This document shows positions 35,434 to 42,745 of a stretch of DNA of 43,718 nt, piece after piece. The stretch covers positions 1-43,718 of the forward strand of contig CALHYX010000010.1 in NCBI GenBank assembly GCA_938041035.1, in the 5' to 3' direction. The translations under genes and the position numbers were made by a program. This stretch comes from an uncultured Acidimicrobiales bacterium (lineage in GTDB: Bacteria; Actinomycetota; Acidimicrobiia; Acidimicrobiales; SHLQ01). Every line of letters begins with the position of its first letter. The stretch's first letter is position 1. The notes beneath the pieces were generated by a model. The model searched no databases, was not told where the DNA came from, and was given only the letters and a program-made list of their open reading frames with translations.

Positions 35434-36546
35434 ATGGCCAAACGGGCGTCCGAACACGAAGTGCTGGCCGTCTGCGCCCCCGGTCTGGAGCGCATGCTCC
35501 AGGACGAACTGCGGGGCCTCGGGTTCTTTACCGGGCGACGCATCCGGGGCGGAGTTGAAGCGCGGGCGACCACTCGGGCGATATACGACGCCAACGTCTG
35601 GAGTCGCCTGGCGAGCCGTATCACCGTGCGCGTCGACAGCTTTCCCGCCCAGAATTTCGATCAGCTCACCCGGTGGGCCGACGGCTTCGACTGGTCGCCC
35701 TGGGTGGGCGATGACACCCATATCGACTTCCGCGTGTCGTCGGCCCAGTCCCAGCTCTTCCACACCGGTGCGATCGCCGAACGGCTGGTCGAGCACTCGC
35801 CGGGAGTCGCCGCCGACCTGGCCTCGATGACCCAGACCGTCATCGTGCGGGCGTACAAGGATCGGTTCACCGTCAGCATGGATACCAGCGGCGAAGGACT
35901 CCATCGCCGAGGTTGGCGCGGTCCCGTGGCCAAGGCCCCCATCCGACCGACGTTGGCCGCAGCACTGCTCACCGCCGCAGGCTTTGACGGGTCCGGTCCG
36001 GTCGTCGACCCCTTCTGTGGTTCGGGCACGATCGTGATCGAAGCGGCGCGCTGGGCCCGCGGACTCCCACCCGGTTCGCGCCGCTATCGGTTCCAGGACT
36101 GGCCGACGTTCGAGGGCGGCACCTGGGCCAGCGTCAACGCTTCGATCGCGGCGGCGACGGCCGAGCCGCGAGCCATCTCGTTCGCCATGGTGGGCCGCGA
36201 TCGTGATGCCGGTGCGGTGGCCGCCGCCTCCGCCAACGCGGATGCGGCCGAGGTCGCCGACGTCATCGATGTGGCCGAAGCGGCGGTGTCGGACCTCACC
36301 GCGCCCGCCGGTGCATCGGGCTGGCTGGTCACCAACCCGCCATACGGCAAGCGGGTCGGCGGCGACGACCTCCGCAACCTCTACGCCCGCCTCGGGGCGG
36401 TGGCGCAGGCCGAATTCGCTGGATGGACCGCCGCGATGGTGGTCGACGACACCCGCCTGGCGTCCCACGCCGGGCTCACGCTCGGCGAGGCGTTCGCCAC
36501 GATGTCGGGTGGCCTGCAGGTGACGGGGCTCACCGGCTCGATCTAG
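35434..36546 (+). CDS. THUMP-domain RNA guanine-N2 methyltransferase (RlmL/UPF0020-like)
   Basis: A protein of 370 residues. The N-terminal THUMP-like RNA-binding region (about 1-150) is followed by a Rossmann methyltransferase with SAM motif I DPFCGSGTI and catalytic motif IV NPPYGKR. LHRRGWRG just before the domain is typical of the RlmL/TrmN group. It methylates N2 of guanine in rRNA or tRNA using SAM; rRNA is more likely by similarity to the N-terminal half of RlmL. Monocistronic. Confidence 0.9.
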   Translation: MAKRASEHEVLAVCAPGLERMLQDELRGLGFFTGRRIRGGVEARATTRAIYDANVWSRLASRITVRVDSFPAQNFDQLTRWADGFDWSPWVGDDTHIDFRVSSAQSQLFHTGAIAERLVEHSPGVAADLASMTQTVIVRAYKDRFTVSMDTSGEGLHRRGWRGPVAKAPIRPTLAAALLTAAGFDGSGPVVDPFCGSGTIVIEAARWARGLPPGSRRYRFQDWPTFEGGTWASVNASIAAATAEPRAISFAMVGRDRDAGAVAAASANADAAEVADVIDVAEAAVSDLTAPAGASGWLVTNPPYGKRVGGDDLRNLYARLGAVAQAEFAGWTAAMVVDDTRLASHAGLTLGEAFATMSGGLQVTGLTGSI

Positions 36547-36602
36547 CCTCGCGAGGCGCCCGAAAACTACGGGCGCACACCACACCACACGGGGGCACTG
36601 AC

Positions 36603-37859
36603 GTGGGGGCACCGAGCACCGACACCAACAACTTCGACTTCTACGATCCCGACGGTTACGTCGAGGGTCCGCCGCACGAGGTGTTCGAACAGTTGCGGGC
36701 GAGCGAGCCGGTCGTGTGGCATCCAATGCCGACCGACGGCGAGCATCGGGGCGACGGCTATTGGGCGGTGCTGCGCCACCACGACGTCGTCGAGGTTTCG
36801 AAGCACCCCAAGGTGTTCTCGGCCGAGCTCGGGGGCGTCGTGCTCGAAGACCTCGATCCTTCGAGTCTTGCCGCCATGCGCAACATGTTGTTGGCCATGG
36901 ATCCCCCTCGCCACATCGATCATCGGCGCAACGTTTCGCCCAAGTTCCGGGTGCGCGTCATCGCCGCCATGGAGGAACGGATCCGCCAGATCTGTCGCGA
37001 GATCATGGATCGGGCCGCGGCGCTGCAGGCCGAGCGCGGCGAAGTCGACTTCGTGCACGACGTGGCCGCCCATCTGCCTGCGCAGGTCATCGGTGAGTTG
37101 ATGGGTCTGCCCGTGGAGGACTGGCCGCGCATTCACGCCCTCGCCGAACGGAACTCGGGCGGGCAGGATCCCGACATCAACCCCGACGCGGGTGAAGCCA
37201 ACAGCGGTTCGAGCGCATCGATCGAGATGGCCATGTACGCCATCGAGCACGCCAACCGACGCCGTCAGGAACCCGTACGCGACGATCTCACCTCGCTGCT
37301 GCTCGAAAGTGAGGTCGATGGGCGCCCCATGAACGACGTCGAGTTCGGCAGCTTCTTCGTGCAGCTGGTTACCGCTGGCAACGATACGACCCGAACAATG
37401 CTGTCCTCGGGGCTGCACGCGTTCCTCGATCACCCCGAGCAGATGGCGGCGGTGCGGGCCGATCTCACGCTGCTCCCCGGCGCGATCGAAGAGGTGCTGC
37501 GGTGGGCGAACCCGCTGCACTACTTCCGGCGCACCACTACCGAAGCCACCGAGATCGGGGGCGTGGCGATCGCCGCAGGTCAGAAGGTGGGTCTGATGTA
37601 TACGTCGGCCAACCGCGACGAGGAGGTCTTCGAGGACCCGCACCGATTCGACATCACCCGGGACCCGAATCCGCACCTGTCGTTCGGTGTCGCCCAACAT
37701 TTCTGCCTGGGAGCCCATCTGGCTCGGCTCGAAGGACGGGTCTTCTTCGAGGAACTGTTCGGCCGGTTTGGCGCGATCGAACAGCGGGGACCCGCCCTGC
37801 GCCAGCGGTCGAATCTGAACAACTCCCTCAAAGCGTTGCCGGTGGCTCTATCGTCGTAG
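36603..37859 (+). CDS. Cytochrome P450 (second copy)
   Basis: A protein of 418 residues. It has I-helix TAGNDTTR, K-helix EEVLRWANP, and heme loop LSFGVAQHFCLGAHLARLE, all intact. It resembles the CYP125/142-like actinobacterial P450s acting on steroids or terpenes, but subfamily assignment is uncertain. GTG 36603, near a G-rich stretch without a clear Shine-Dalgarno, begins the conserved NNFDFYDPDGYVEGPP lead. No redox partner gene is adjacent; the proteasome-activator gene follows 41 nt later. Confidence 0.93.
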   Translation: MGAPSTDTNNFDFYDPDGYVEGPPHEVFEQLRASEPVVWHPMPTDGEHRGDGYWAVLRHHDVVEVSKHPKVFSAELGGVVLEDLDPSSLAAMRNMLLAMDPPRHIDHRRNVSPKFRVRVIAAMEERIRQICREIMDRAAALQAERGEVDFVHDVAAHLPAQVIGELMGLPVEDWPRIHALAERNSGGQDPDINPDAGEANSGSSASIEMAMYAIEHANRRRQEPVRDDLTSLLLESEVDGRPMNDVEFGSFFVQLVTAGNDTTRTMLSSGLHAFLDHPEQMAAVRADLTLLPGAIEEVLRWANPLHYFRRTTTEATEIGGVAIAAGQKVGLMYTSANRDEEVFEDPHRFDITRDPNPHLSFGVAQHFCLGAHLARLEGRVFFEELFGRFGAIEQRGPALRQRSNLNNSLKALPVALSS

Positions 37860-37900
37860 AAGCGCGTCGAGCGCCCGCCGAGTCCCACCCCTGGAGAATC

Positions 37901-38386
37901 ATGTCCGACACCCCTCAGCCCGCCGCCGAAAACGCTGCCGCTCCGGCCGCGACCACTCCGGCCCCGGCCGCCGCGCCGAACTCCATCAGCGACCCCGCCA
38001 AGCTCATCCGGCTCGGCACGATGGCCCAGACGCTCATGGCCGAGGTTCGGGAGATGCCCGACGACGAGGAAGGCCGGTTGGCGCTGGCCCGGATTCATCG
38101 CGAGACCCGCGAGGAGCTCGAGACCGTGCTCTCCCCCGACCTCATCGAGGAGCTGCAGGAGTTCACCGCGTGCTGCGACGACGACGGCGTCCCGAGCGCC
38201 GGTGAGCTGCGCGTGGCCCAGGCTCAGCTGGTCGGCTGGCTACAGGGACTGATGCAGGGACTGCAGGCGAGCTTTGCCGCCCAGCAGGCCATGGCCGCGC
38301 AGCAACTCGCCGAGTTGCGCCCGGGCGCCCAACAAGGTGGTGGCCAGACCGCTTCGGGTCCGCCGCCGGGCGGCGTCTACCTGTAA
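37901..38386 (+). CDS. bpa: Bacterial proteasome activator Bpa/PafE (DUF2587)
   Basis: A protein of 161 residues, near the 174 of M. tuberculosis Rv3780. An Ala/Pro-rich disordered lead precedes the four-helix core (AKLIRLGTMAQTLMAEVREMPDDE, EELETVLSPDLIEELQEF, VPSAGELRVAQAQLVGWLQGL). The ring-shaped activator opens the 20S proteasome by ATP-independent docking of its C-terminus. Here the last residues are GGVYL rather than the mycobacterial GQYL, giving a hydrophobic-Tyr-X end. GGAG before ATG 37901 fixes the start. Confidence 0.92.
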   Translation: MSDTPQPAAENAAAPAATTPAPAAAPNSISDPAKLIRLGTMAQTLMAEVREMPDDEEGRLALARIHRETREELETVLSPDLIEELQEFTACCDDDGVPSAGELRVAQAQLVGWLQGLMQGLQASFAAQQAMAAQQLAELRPGAQQGGGQTASGPPPGGVYL

Positions 38387-38414
38387 CCGCTCGACGCACC
38401 GCGTCGCGTTACAG
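38381..38414. terminator. Symmetric hairpin containing both stop codons of bpa and ligB
   Basis: Outer arms CTGTAAC and GTTACAG (7 bp), internal loop CGCT/C, inner arms CGACGC and GCGTCG (6 bp), triloop ACC. Each outer arm is the Leu-stop end of one gene. Likely bidirectional terminator, though without a T tract. Confidence 0.5.
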
Positions 38415-39944
38415 CAGGGCCTGCACCGTTTCGATGGTGTCGGCGTCGGCCGGTTTCTTGTCGGGCCGATATCCCTTCACCCGGGCGAACCGTAAGGCGA
38501 CGCCTCCGGGGTAGCGCGTCGACGATTGGACGCCGTCGACCGCGATCTCGACGACGAGTTCGGGCCGGACGAACACGACGTTGGTGCGCGTCTCGGGCTC
38601 GTCGGCGTCGGGTTCGCGCTGACGGGTCTGGAGTTCGTCGGTCTGCCATCGCAACAGGTCGTCGGTAAGACCCTTGAAGGTCTTGCCCACCATCACGAAC
38701 CCATCCTCGGCTCGGGCACCCAGATGCAGATTCGACAACCATCCCGTGCGGCGCCCGTGCCCCCATTCGGCGGCGAGCACCACGAGGTCGAGGGTGCGGA
38801 CCGGTTTGACCTTGCGCCACGTCTTACCCCGCCGCCCGGCCAGGTACGGCGAGTCGATTGCCTTGACCATCACCCCTTCGTGGCCTTGGCCGAGGGCGTC
38901 GGCTTCGACCCGCTGCGCGACTGCCAGGTCGTCGGTTATCTCACCCGGCATGGCGTGATCGCCGACCAGGGTACGCAGCGCCGTCAGCCGGTCGGCGAGC
39001 GGCTGGTCGATGAGATCGGTACCGTCGAGGTGCAACAGGTCGAAGAACCGGGCGTGGAGGGAACGTTCGTAGGCGCCGCGGTCTTCGGTGCCGAACCGGC
39101 TGGCGGTGTCCTGGAATCGTTCCGGTCGCTGGTCCTCGTTCAGCCCGATCGCCTCGCCGTCGAGCACGAAGGCGTCGGCGGTGAAGTTACGGGCGAGCGC
39201 GACCACTTCGGGCAGCCGGTCGGTTACGTCGTTGAGATTGCGGGTGACCACCAGCACCTGGTCGCCCCGGCGGTGCACCTGCACGCGAATGCCGTCGAGC
39301 TTCCATTCGATCGAAACCCGGCCGAGTTCGGCCATGGCGGTCGCCACGTCGGCGGCGGTGGCGGCCAGCATGGGTTGGACGGGGCGGAGCACTTCGAGCC
39401 CCACGGCTTCGAGTGCCTCCCGGCCCTGGGTGAGTCCCAGCACGGCGGCGTGGTTGAGGTCGCCGGACAACATGGCGGCTCGCCGAACCACGGCGGCCGG
39501 AACTCCGGCGGCCTTGGCGACGCTGTCGGCCATCAAACCGCCGAGTGCGCCCTGGCGGAGCTCGCCGATGAGCAGCCGGCTGATGAACTCCTGCTCGGCG
39601 GCGGTGGCGTCGGCGTACAGGGTCGCGAGGTGGTCGGCGCGCGCGGTGGTGGACCCCGGCCCGCTCGCGGCGGCGACCTCGTCGATGGTGGCGTCGAGTC
39701 GACCGATGGTGATGCTCGGGCCGGCGGCCGGCGGGACGTCAAGGCCCGACAGCAGGGCCCAGCCCACACCGATCTTGCCCTGGCGGGGCTCGCCCGTGAG
39801 CATGCCCACGACCGATTCCACATCGGCTGGCTCGACGCGGCCGAGCAGGTCGGCGAGCAGAGCCGTCTTCTCCGACCGCTTGCTGGTAGCGGCTACCCGG
39901 CCCGAGGTCTCGACGAGGTCGTGCAACAACATCGCCGCCATCAT
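38409..39944 (-). CDS. ligB: ATP-dependent DNA ligase LigB
   Basis: A protein of 511 residues, similar in length and motifs to M. tuberculosis LigB. The N-terminal DNA-binding domain (MLLHDLVETSGRVAATSKR, GVGWALLSG, LLIGELRQGALGGLMADSVAKAAG) is followed by the nucleotidyl-transferase with the AMP-accepting Lys in EWKLDGIRVQ, VLDGEAIGL, FDLLHLDG, GHEGVMVKA and WRKVKPVRTLDLVVLAAEWG. The C-terminal OB-fold is present. It seals nicks in DNA using ATP, a non-essential ligase beside LigA. Three nearby ATGs (39944, 39941, 39932) are possible starts. Confidence 0.96.
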   Translation of the reverse strand: MMAAMLLHDLVETSGRVAATSKRSEKTALLADLLGRVEPADVESVVGMLTGEPRQGKIGVGWALLSGLDVPPAAGPSITIGRLDATIDEVAAASGPGSTTARADHLATLYADATAAEQEFISRLLIGELRQGALGGLMADSVAKAAGVPAAVVRRAAMLSGDLNHAAVLGLTQGREALEAVGLEVLRPVQPMLAATAADVATAMAELGRVSIEWKLDGIRVQVHRRGDQVLVVTRNLNDVTDRLPEVVALARNFTADAFVLDGEAIGLNEDQRPERFQDTASRFGTEDRGAYERSLHARFFDLLHLDGTDLIDQPLADRLTALRTLVGDHAMPGEITDDLAVAQRVEADALGQGHEGVMVKAIDSPYLAGRRGKTWRKVKPVRTLDLVVLAAEWGHGRRTGWLSNLHLGARAEDGFVMVGKTFKGLTDDLLRWQTDELQTRQREPDADEPETRTNVVFVRPELVVEIAVDGVQSSTRYPGGVALRFARVKGYRPDKKPADADTIETVQALL

Positions 39945-40000
39945 GTCCGTTTCCGCCGCCACCGTCGACCGCGCAACCCTTCCCAACCCGTCCCCCGACC

Positions 40001-40037
40001 GACGGTCACTCTGGTGCCAGGCACCAGAGCGGTCGCG
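40001..40037. repeat. 37-nt palindromic element, copy 2 (inverted relative to copy 1)
   Basis: CTCTGGTGCC, one A, GGCACCAGAG at 40009-40029 with flanks matching the reverse complement of copy 1 except for one base. It lies between the divergent ligB and the Zn-knuckle gene, 30 nt before the latter's ATG, so it is not simply a terminator. Confidence 0.9.
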
Positions 40038-40066
40038 GGCGGCGGAGCTGAGTAGTCTGGTCCGTC

Positions 40067-40555
40067 ATGTCTACGGTTCCCACCGCGGAGCGGCCCCTTC
40101 GGCCGGCCTCGCTCGCCCTGCGTCACCTACTCGAGTCGGTCAGCTTGTCGATCTGGGGAACGCCCTGGCACCCAGGGGTCACCGAACTCGGTTGGCGCCT
40201 GGCCACCGAACCGGTCGGTGCGGTCGACCTGGGCCCCGGAATCGATACCGCCATGGGCTCGGTCGCCGAAGCTCGCACCGCCCTCGCCTGGTGGGTCGAG
40301 CACGGCGAAATGTGGCTCACCGAGTCGCCGGATGGTCTGTCCGAGCTACCGATACCGCACTGGATTGCCAGCCGCACGCCGGTGGAGGAACCCGCGTCCG
40401 CCCTCGCCGACCCGAACGTGCAGTTGGCGGTGTCCACCCGCGAAACGCGTTGCGCTCGCTGCGGAACCGACATCTCGATCGGTCAGACGTTCGGATTGGT
40501 GCGGGTGCCGAACGGTCCGGCCGGTTGGTGCTGTGAACCGTGTGTGATCGGTTGA
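40067..40555 (+). CDS. Hypothetical protein with C-terminal Zn-knuckle
   Basis: A protein of 162 residues. The N-terminal 110 residues (SLALRHLLESVSLSIWG, ARTALAWWVEHGEMWL) are unrecognised. The C-terminus has CARCG and, about 25 residues later, CCEPC, a CxxC-CxxC pair likely to bind zinc. Function unknown. A TAGTCT box stands 8 nt before the ATG, slightly off the 6-nt rule seen elsewhere. Confidence 0.75.
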   Translation: MSTVPTAERPLRPASLALRHLLESVSLSIWGTPWHPGVTELGWRLATEPVGAVDLGPGIDTAMGSVAEARTALAWWVEHGEMWLTESPDGLSELPIPHWIASRTPVEEPASALADPNVQLAVSTRETRCARCGTDISIGQTFGLVRVPNGPAGWCCEPCVIG

Positions 40556-40566
40556 CTCGCGCCTGA

Positions 40567-41010
40567 TCAACCCGTGATCGTGACGCCGATCGCGGCGGCG
40601 GCTTCTTCAAAGAACGCGGCAGCGGCTTCCTCGTCGAGCTTCGCGTTGCGGAACTGCCGGGCGGCGATGACGTCGGCGCCCTTCTGGCGGGTGAGCCACC
40701 CGCTGAACTTCGACAACACGCTGCCGGCATGGAACTCATAGGTCATGAAGGCGGCGACCTTCTTGTCGAAGATGGCCGGCATCTTGGCCAACTTGCCGGT
40801 ATCGCCGGGATGGTGACCGGCGATAACGATGCCGCCGACCCAGGTCCCAACGAACACGAGGTCGGCCTCGGCCAGGGCCTGGTGGTCGACGTTGGTCACC
40901 GGCCACATGCCCGCCGACTCGGCTCCGGCCGCCAGGGCGGCGCGGCCGATGAGCTCGGCGCAATGTTTCGTCTTGCCGGTGCGGCTCTGATAGAGCACCA
41001 CGACCTTCAC
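40567..41010 (-). CDS. Flavodoxin-like protein
   Basis: A protein of 147 residues. The FMN phosphate loop SRTGKTKHCAELIG follows the first strand KVVVLYQ; a second loop FVGTWVGGI and the C-terminal helix match short-chain flavodoxins. It probably carries electrons via FMN and could serve one of the P450s, but that is inference. GGAGG 7 nt before GTG 41010 fixes the start over the longer open frame. Confidence 0.88.
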   Translation of the reverse strand: MKVVVLYQSRTGKTKHCAELIGRAALAAGAESAGMWPVTNVDHQALAEADLVFVGTWVGGIVIAGHHPGDTGKLAKMPAIFDKKVAAFMTYEFHAGSVLSKFSGWLTRQKGADVIAARQFRNAKLDEEAAAAFFEEAAAAIGVTITG

Positions 41011-41082
41011 GGGCGTTCCTCCTGCGTCCTGATGCGTCCCGAGCATAGTTCGCCCGCCGGATCCGGCCGGTACGCTCGCTCG

Positions 41083-41107
41083 TATTGAAACTCACGCATA
41101 TTGAAAC
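41083..41107 (+). promoter_or_regulatory. Direct repeats in the DUF11 gene promoter region
   Basis: TATTGAAAC occurs at 41083-41091 and 41099-41107, 16 nt apart. The second contains TTGAAA, which could be a -35 with TCAAAT 15 nt further on; TACACT at 41137 is another -10 candidate. The 205-nt gap 41011-41215 is AT-richer and otherwise featureless. Confidence 0.4.
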
Positions 41108-41215
41108 GACAGCTAGATACATCAAATAGCACCGTCTACACTCACAGGAACTGGGCCTCGTAGAGGCTCTGTTTCACTACGTCCGGCGCCGACCGGCGAG
41201 AATCGGGAGACTTTG

Positions 41216-42688
41216 ATGAGCAGGACCCACACCCTGCGGTACGCCATGTTGGCGCTGGCGGCCCTGCTGGCCAGCGTGGTGGCGTTGACTGCGGCGCCCA
41301 GCGCCGAGGCTCAGGACGGCGCGGATGTCGTCGTGAGCAAGGCGATCGTCGGCGACGCGGTCGCCGGTGAGGTGGTCAACTTCGTGGTGACCGTCACCAA
41401 CAACGGGCCGGGCACCGCCACCGGAGTGGTGCTCACCGACACGTTGCCCGCAGGCATGGTGGCCGGAGGTCCCGGCATCGTCAACGGCCTGTGCAAAGGC
41501 GAGGGCACCCAGACCATTACCTGTGCGATCGGCGACATGGTTCCCGGCCGAACCGTGACCCTCGGCATGGGCGGCCCGCTGTCGATCGATGCCGCGGGCA
41601 CGATTACCAACACGGCCACCGCCGCGGTCGACAACGACACCGACCCGAGCAACAACTCGGCGTCGGTGAGCGCGGCGGTCATTCGCTTCGCCGACGTCTC
41701 GGTGGCCAAGTCCGGCACCGGGGTCACCGCCACCATCGGTGAAAACACCTCGTGGACCCTTTCGGTGAGCAACGCCGGTCCGGTGCCCGCGACGGGTGTC
41801 GTACTCACGGACAACCTTCCGCCGTCACTCCGGTATGTCGCGATCGACTCGAACTGCAATGTGGTGGCCTTCACCCAGATCTCTTGTTCGGTCGGCACGC
41901 TTGCCGTCGGCGCGTCGGCCTCGTTCAACCTGACCACCCAGGTGACTTCCGATACGGCCCCGGGCACCGTCACCAATCAGGCGAGCGTCGCCTCGAACGA
42001 GACCGATCCGAACCCCGGCAACAACGCGGCATCGGCCAATGTCACCACGGCCCGCGCGGAGAGTCGCCTGGCGGTCGGCAAGGTGGCCACCGTGTCGAAC
42101 TTCGCCGTCGGCGGCGAGGTCGTCTGGAGCATCGGCGTGAGCAACCCGGGCCCCGAGCCCATCCCCGGCACCATTTCGGTGACCGACACCCTGCCCGCGG
42201 GTGTCACCCACACCTACACGCAGTCCAACGGTTTCACCTGTTTCCTGGAGGGGTCGACCGTGAGCTGTGCTCGAGCCGAACCGATTCCCGTCGGCGCGAC
42301 CTTCACCGTGACGATCGGGTCGCGCATCACCAACGCATCGGCGCCGATCACCAACACGGTGGTCGCCAACGCGCCGGCTCTCGCCAACCCCAGCGCGAGC
42401 GCAACGGCGACGGTGCGCACGTCGGGGACCAGCATCAGCGGCGGCGGTCAGACGCCGCCCGCACCCCCGGCTCCGCCGGCCGCACCGCCGGCTCCGCCCG
42501 CTCCAGCGCCCCCGGCCGATTCACCGCCGCCTCCCGACCCGGTCGGCGACGACGGCGACCAGCTCGCCAACACCGGGGCCACGACCAACCGGATCGTGCT
42601 TCCCGCGCTGGCGTTGCTCGCCCTCGGTGGCGTTGCCCTCATGGGTGAGCGCCGCATCGCCGACGGTCGCGACGTCGAATCGAGCTAG
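41216..42688 (+). CDS. DUF11-repeat surface protein with LAxTG sorting signal
   Basis: A protein of 490 residues. The signal peptide ends in a cleavable PSAEA-Q; three DUF11-like beta domains (about 37-150, 155-270, 275-400) carry the hallmark VTVTNNGPGTATGVVLTDTLPAG; a Pro/Ala stalk (about 410-445) follows; then LANTG at about 450-454, a hydrophobic helix and RR-rich tail form a sortase signal of the LAxTG type recognised by class E sortases. It is therefore probably anchored to the cell wall. GGGAGA precedes ATG 41216. No sortase gene is visible in the window. Confidence 0.9.
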   Translation: MSRTHTLRYAMLALAALLASVVALTAAPSAEAQDGADVVVSKAIVGDAVAGEVVNFVVTVTNNGPGTATGVVLTDTLPAGMVAGGPGIVNGLCKGEGTQTITCAIGDMVPGRTVTLGMGGPLSIDAAGTITNTATAAVDNDTDPSNNSASVSAAVIRFADVSVAKSGTGVTATIGENTSWTLSVSNAGPVPATGVVLTDNLPPSLRYVAIDSNCNVVAFTQISCSVGTLAVGASASFNLTTQVTSDTAPGTVTNQASVASNETDPNPGNNAASANVTTARAESRLAVGKVATVSNFAVGGEVVWSIGVSNPGPEPIPGTISVTDTLPAGVTHTYTQSNGFTCFLEGSTVSCARAEPIPVGATFTVTIGSRITNASAPITNTVVANAPALANPSASATATVRTSGTSISGGGQTPPAPPAPPAAPPAPPAPAPPADSPPPPDPVGDDGDQLANTGATTNRIVLPALALLALGGVALMGERRIADGRDVESS

Positions 42689-42745
42689 CTCGAAAAGAGT
42701 GCCGTCGAATAGAGCCGGTCCAGTCGAGGCGGGGTTGACGGCCGA

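Noticed and set aside
35245..36726. Minus-strand frame opposite the methyltransferase, and plus-strand frame opposite ligB (38526-40055)
   Set aside because: Both are composition-driven shadows of genes with intact catalytic motifs.
40550..40572. GGTTGA / TCAACC inverted repeat between convergent stops
   Set aside because: Six base pairs with an 11-nt loop, explained by both genes ending in Gly-TGA.
42680..42693. TCGAG-CTAG-CTCGA palindrome at the stop of the DUF11 gene
   Set aside because: Only a 5-bp stem, followed by A rather than T residues; too weak for a terminator call.
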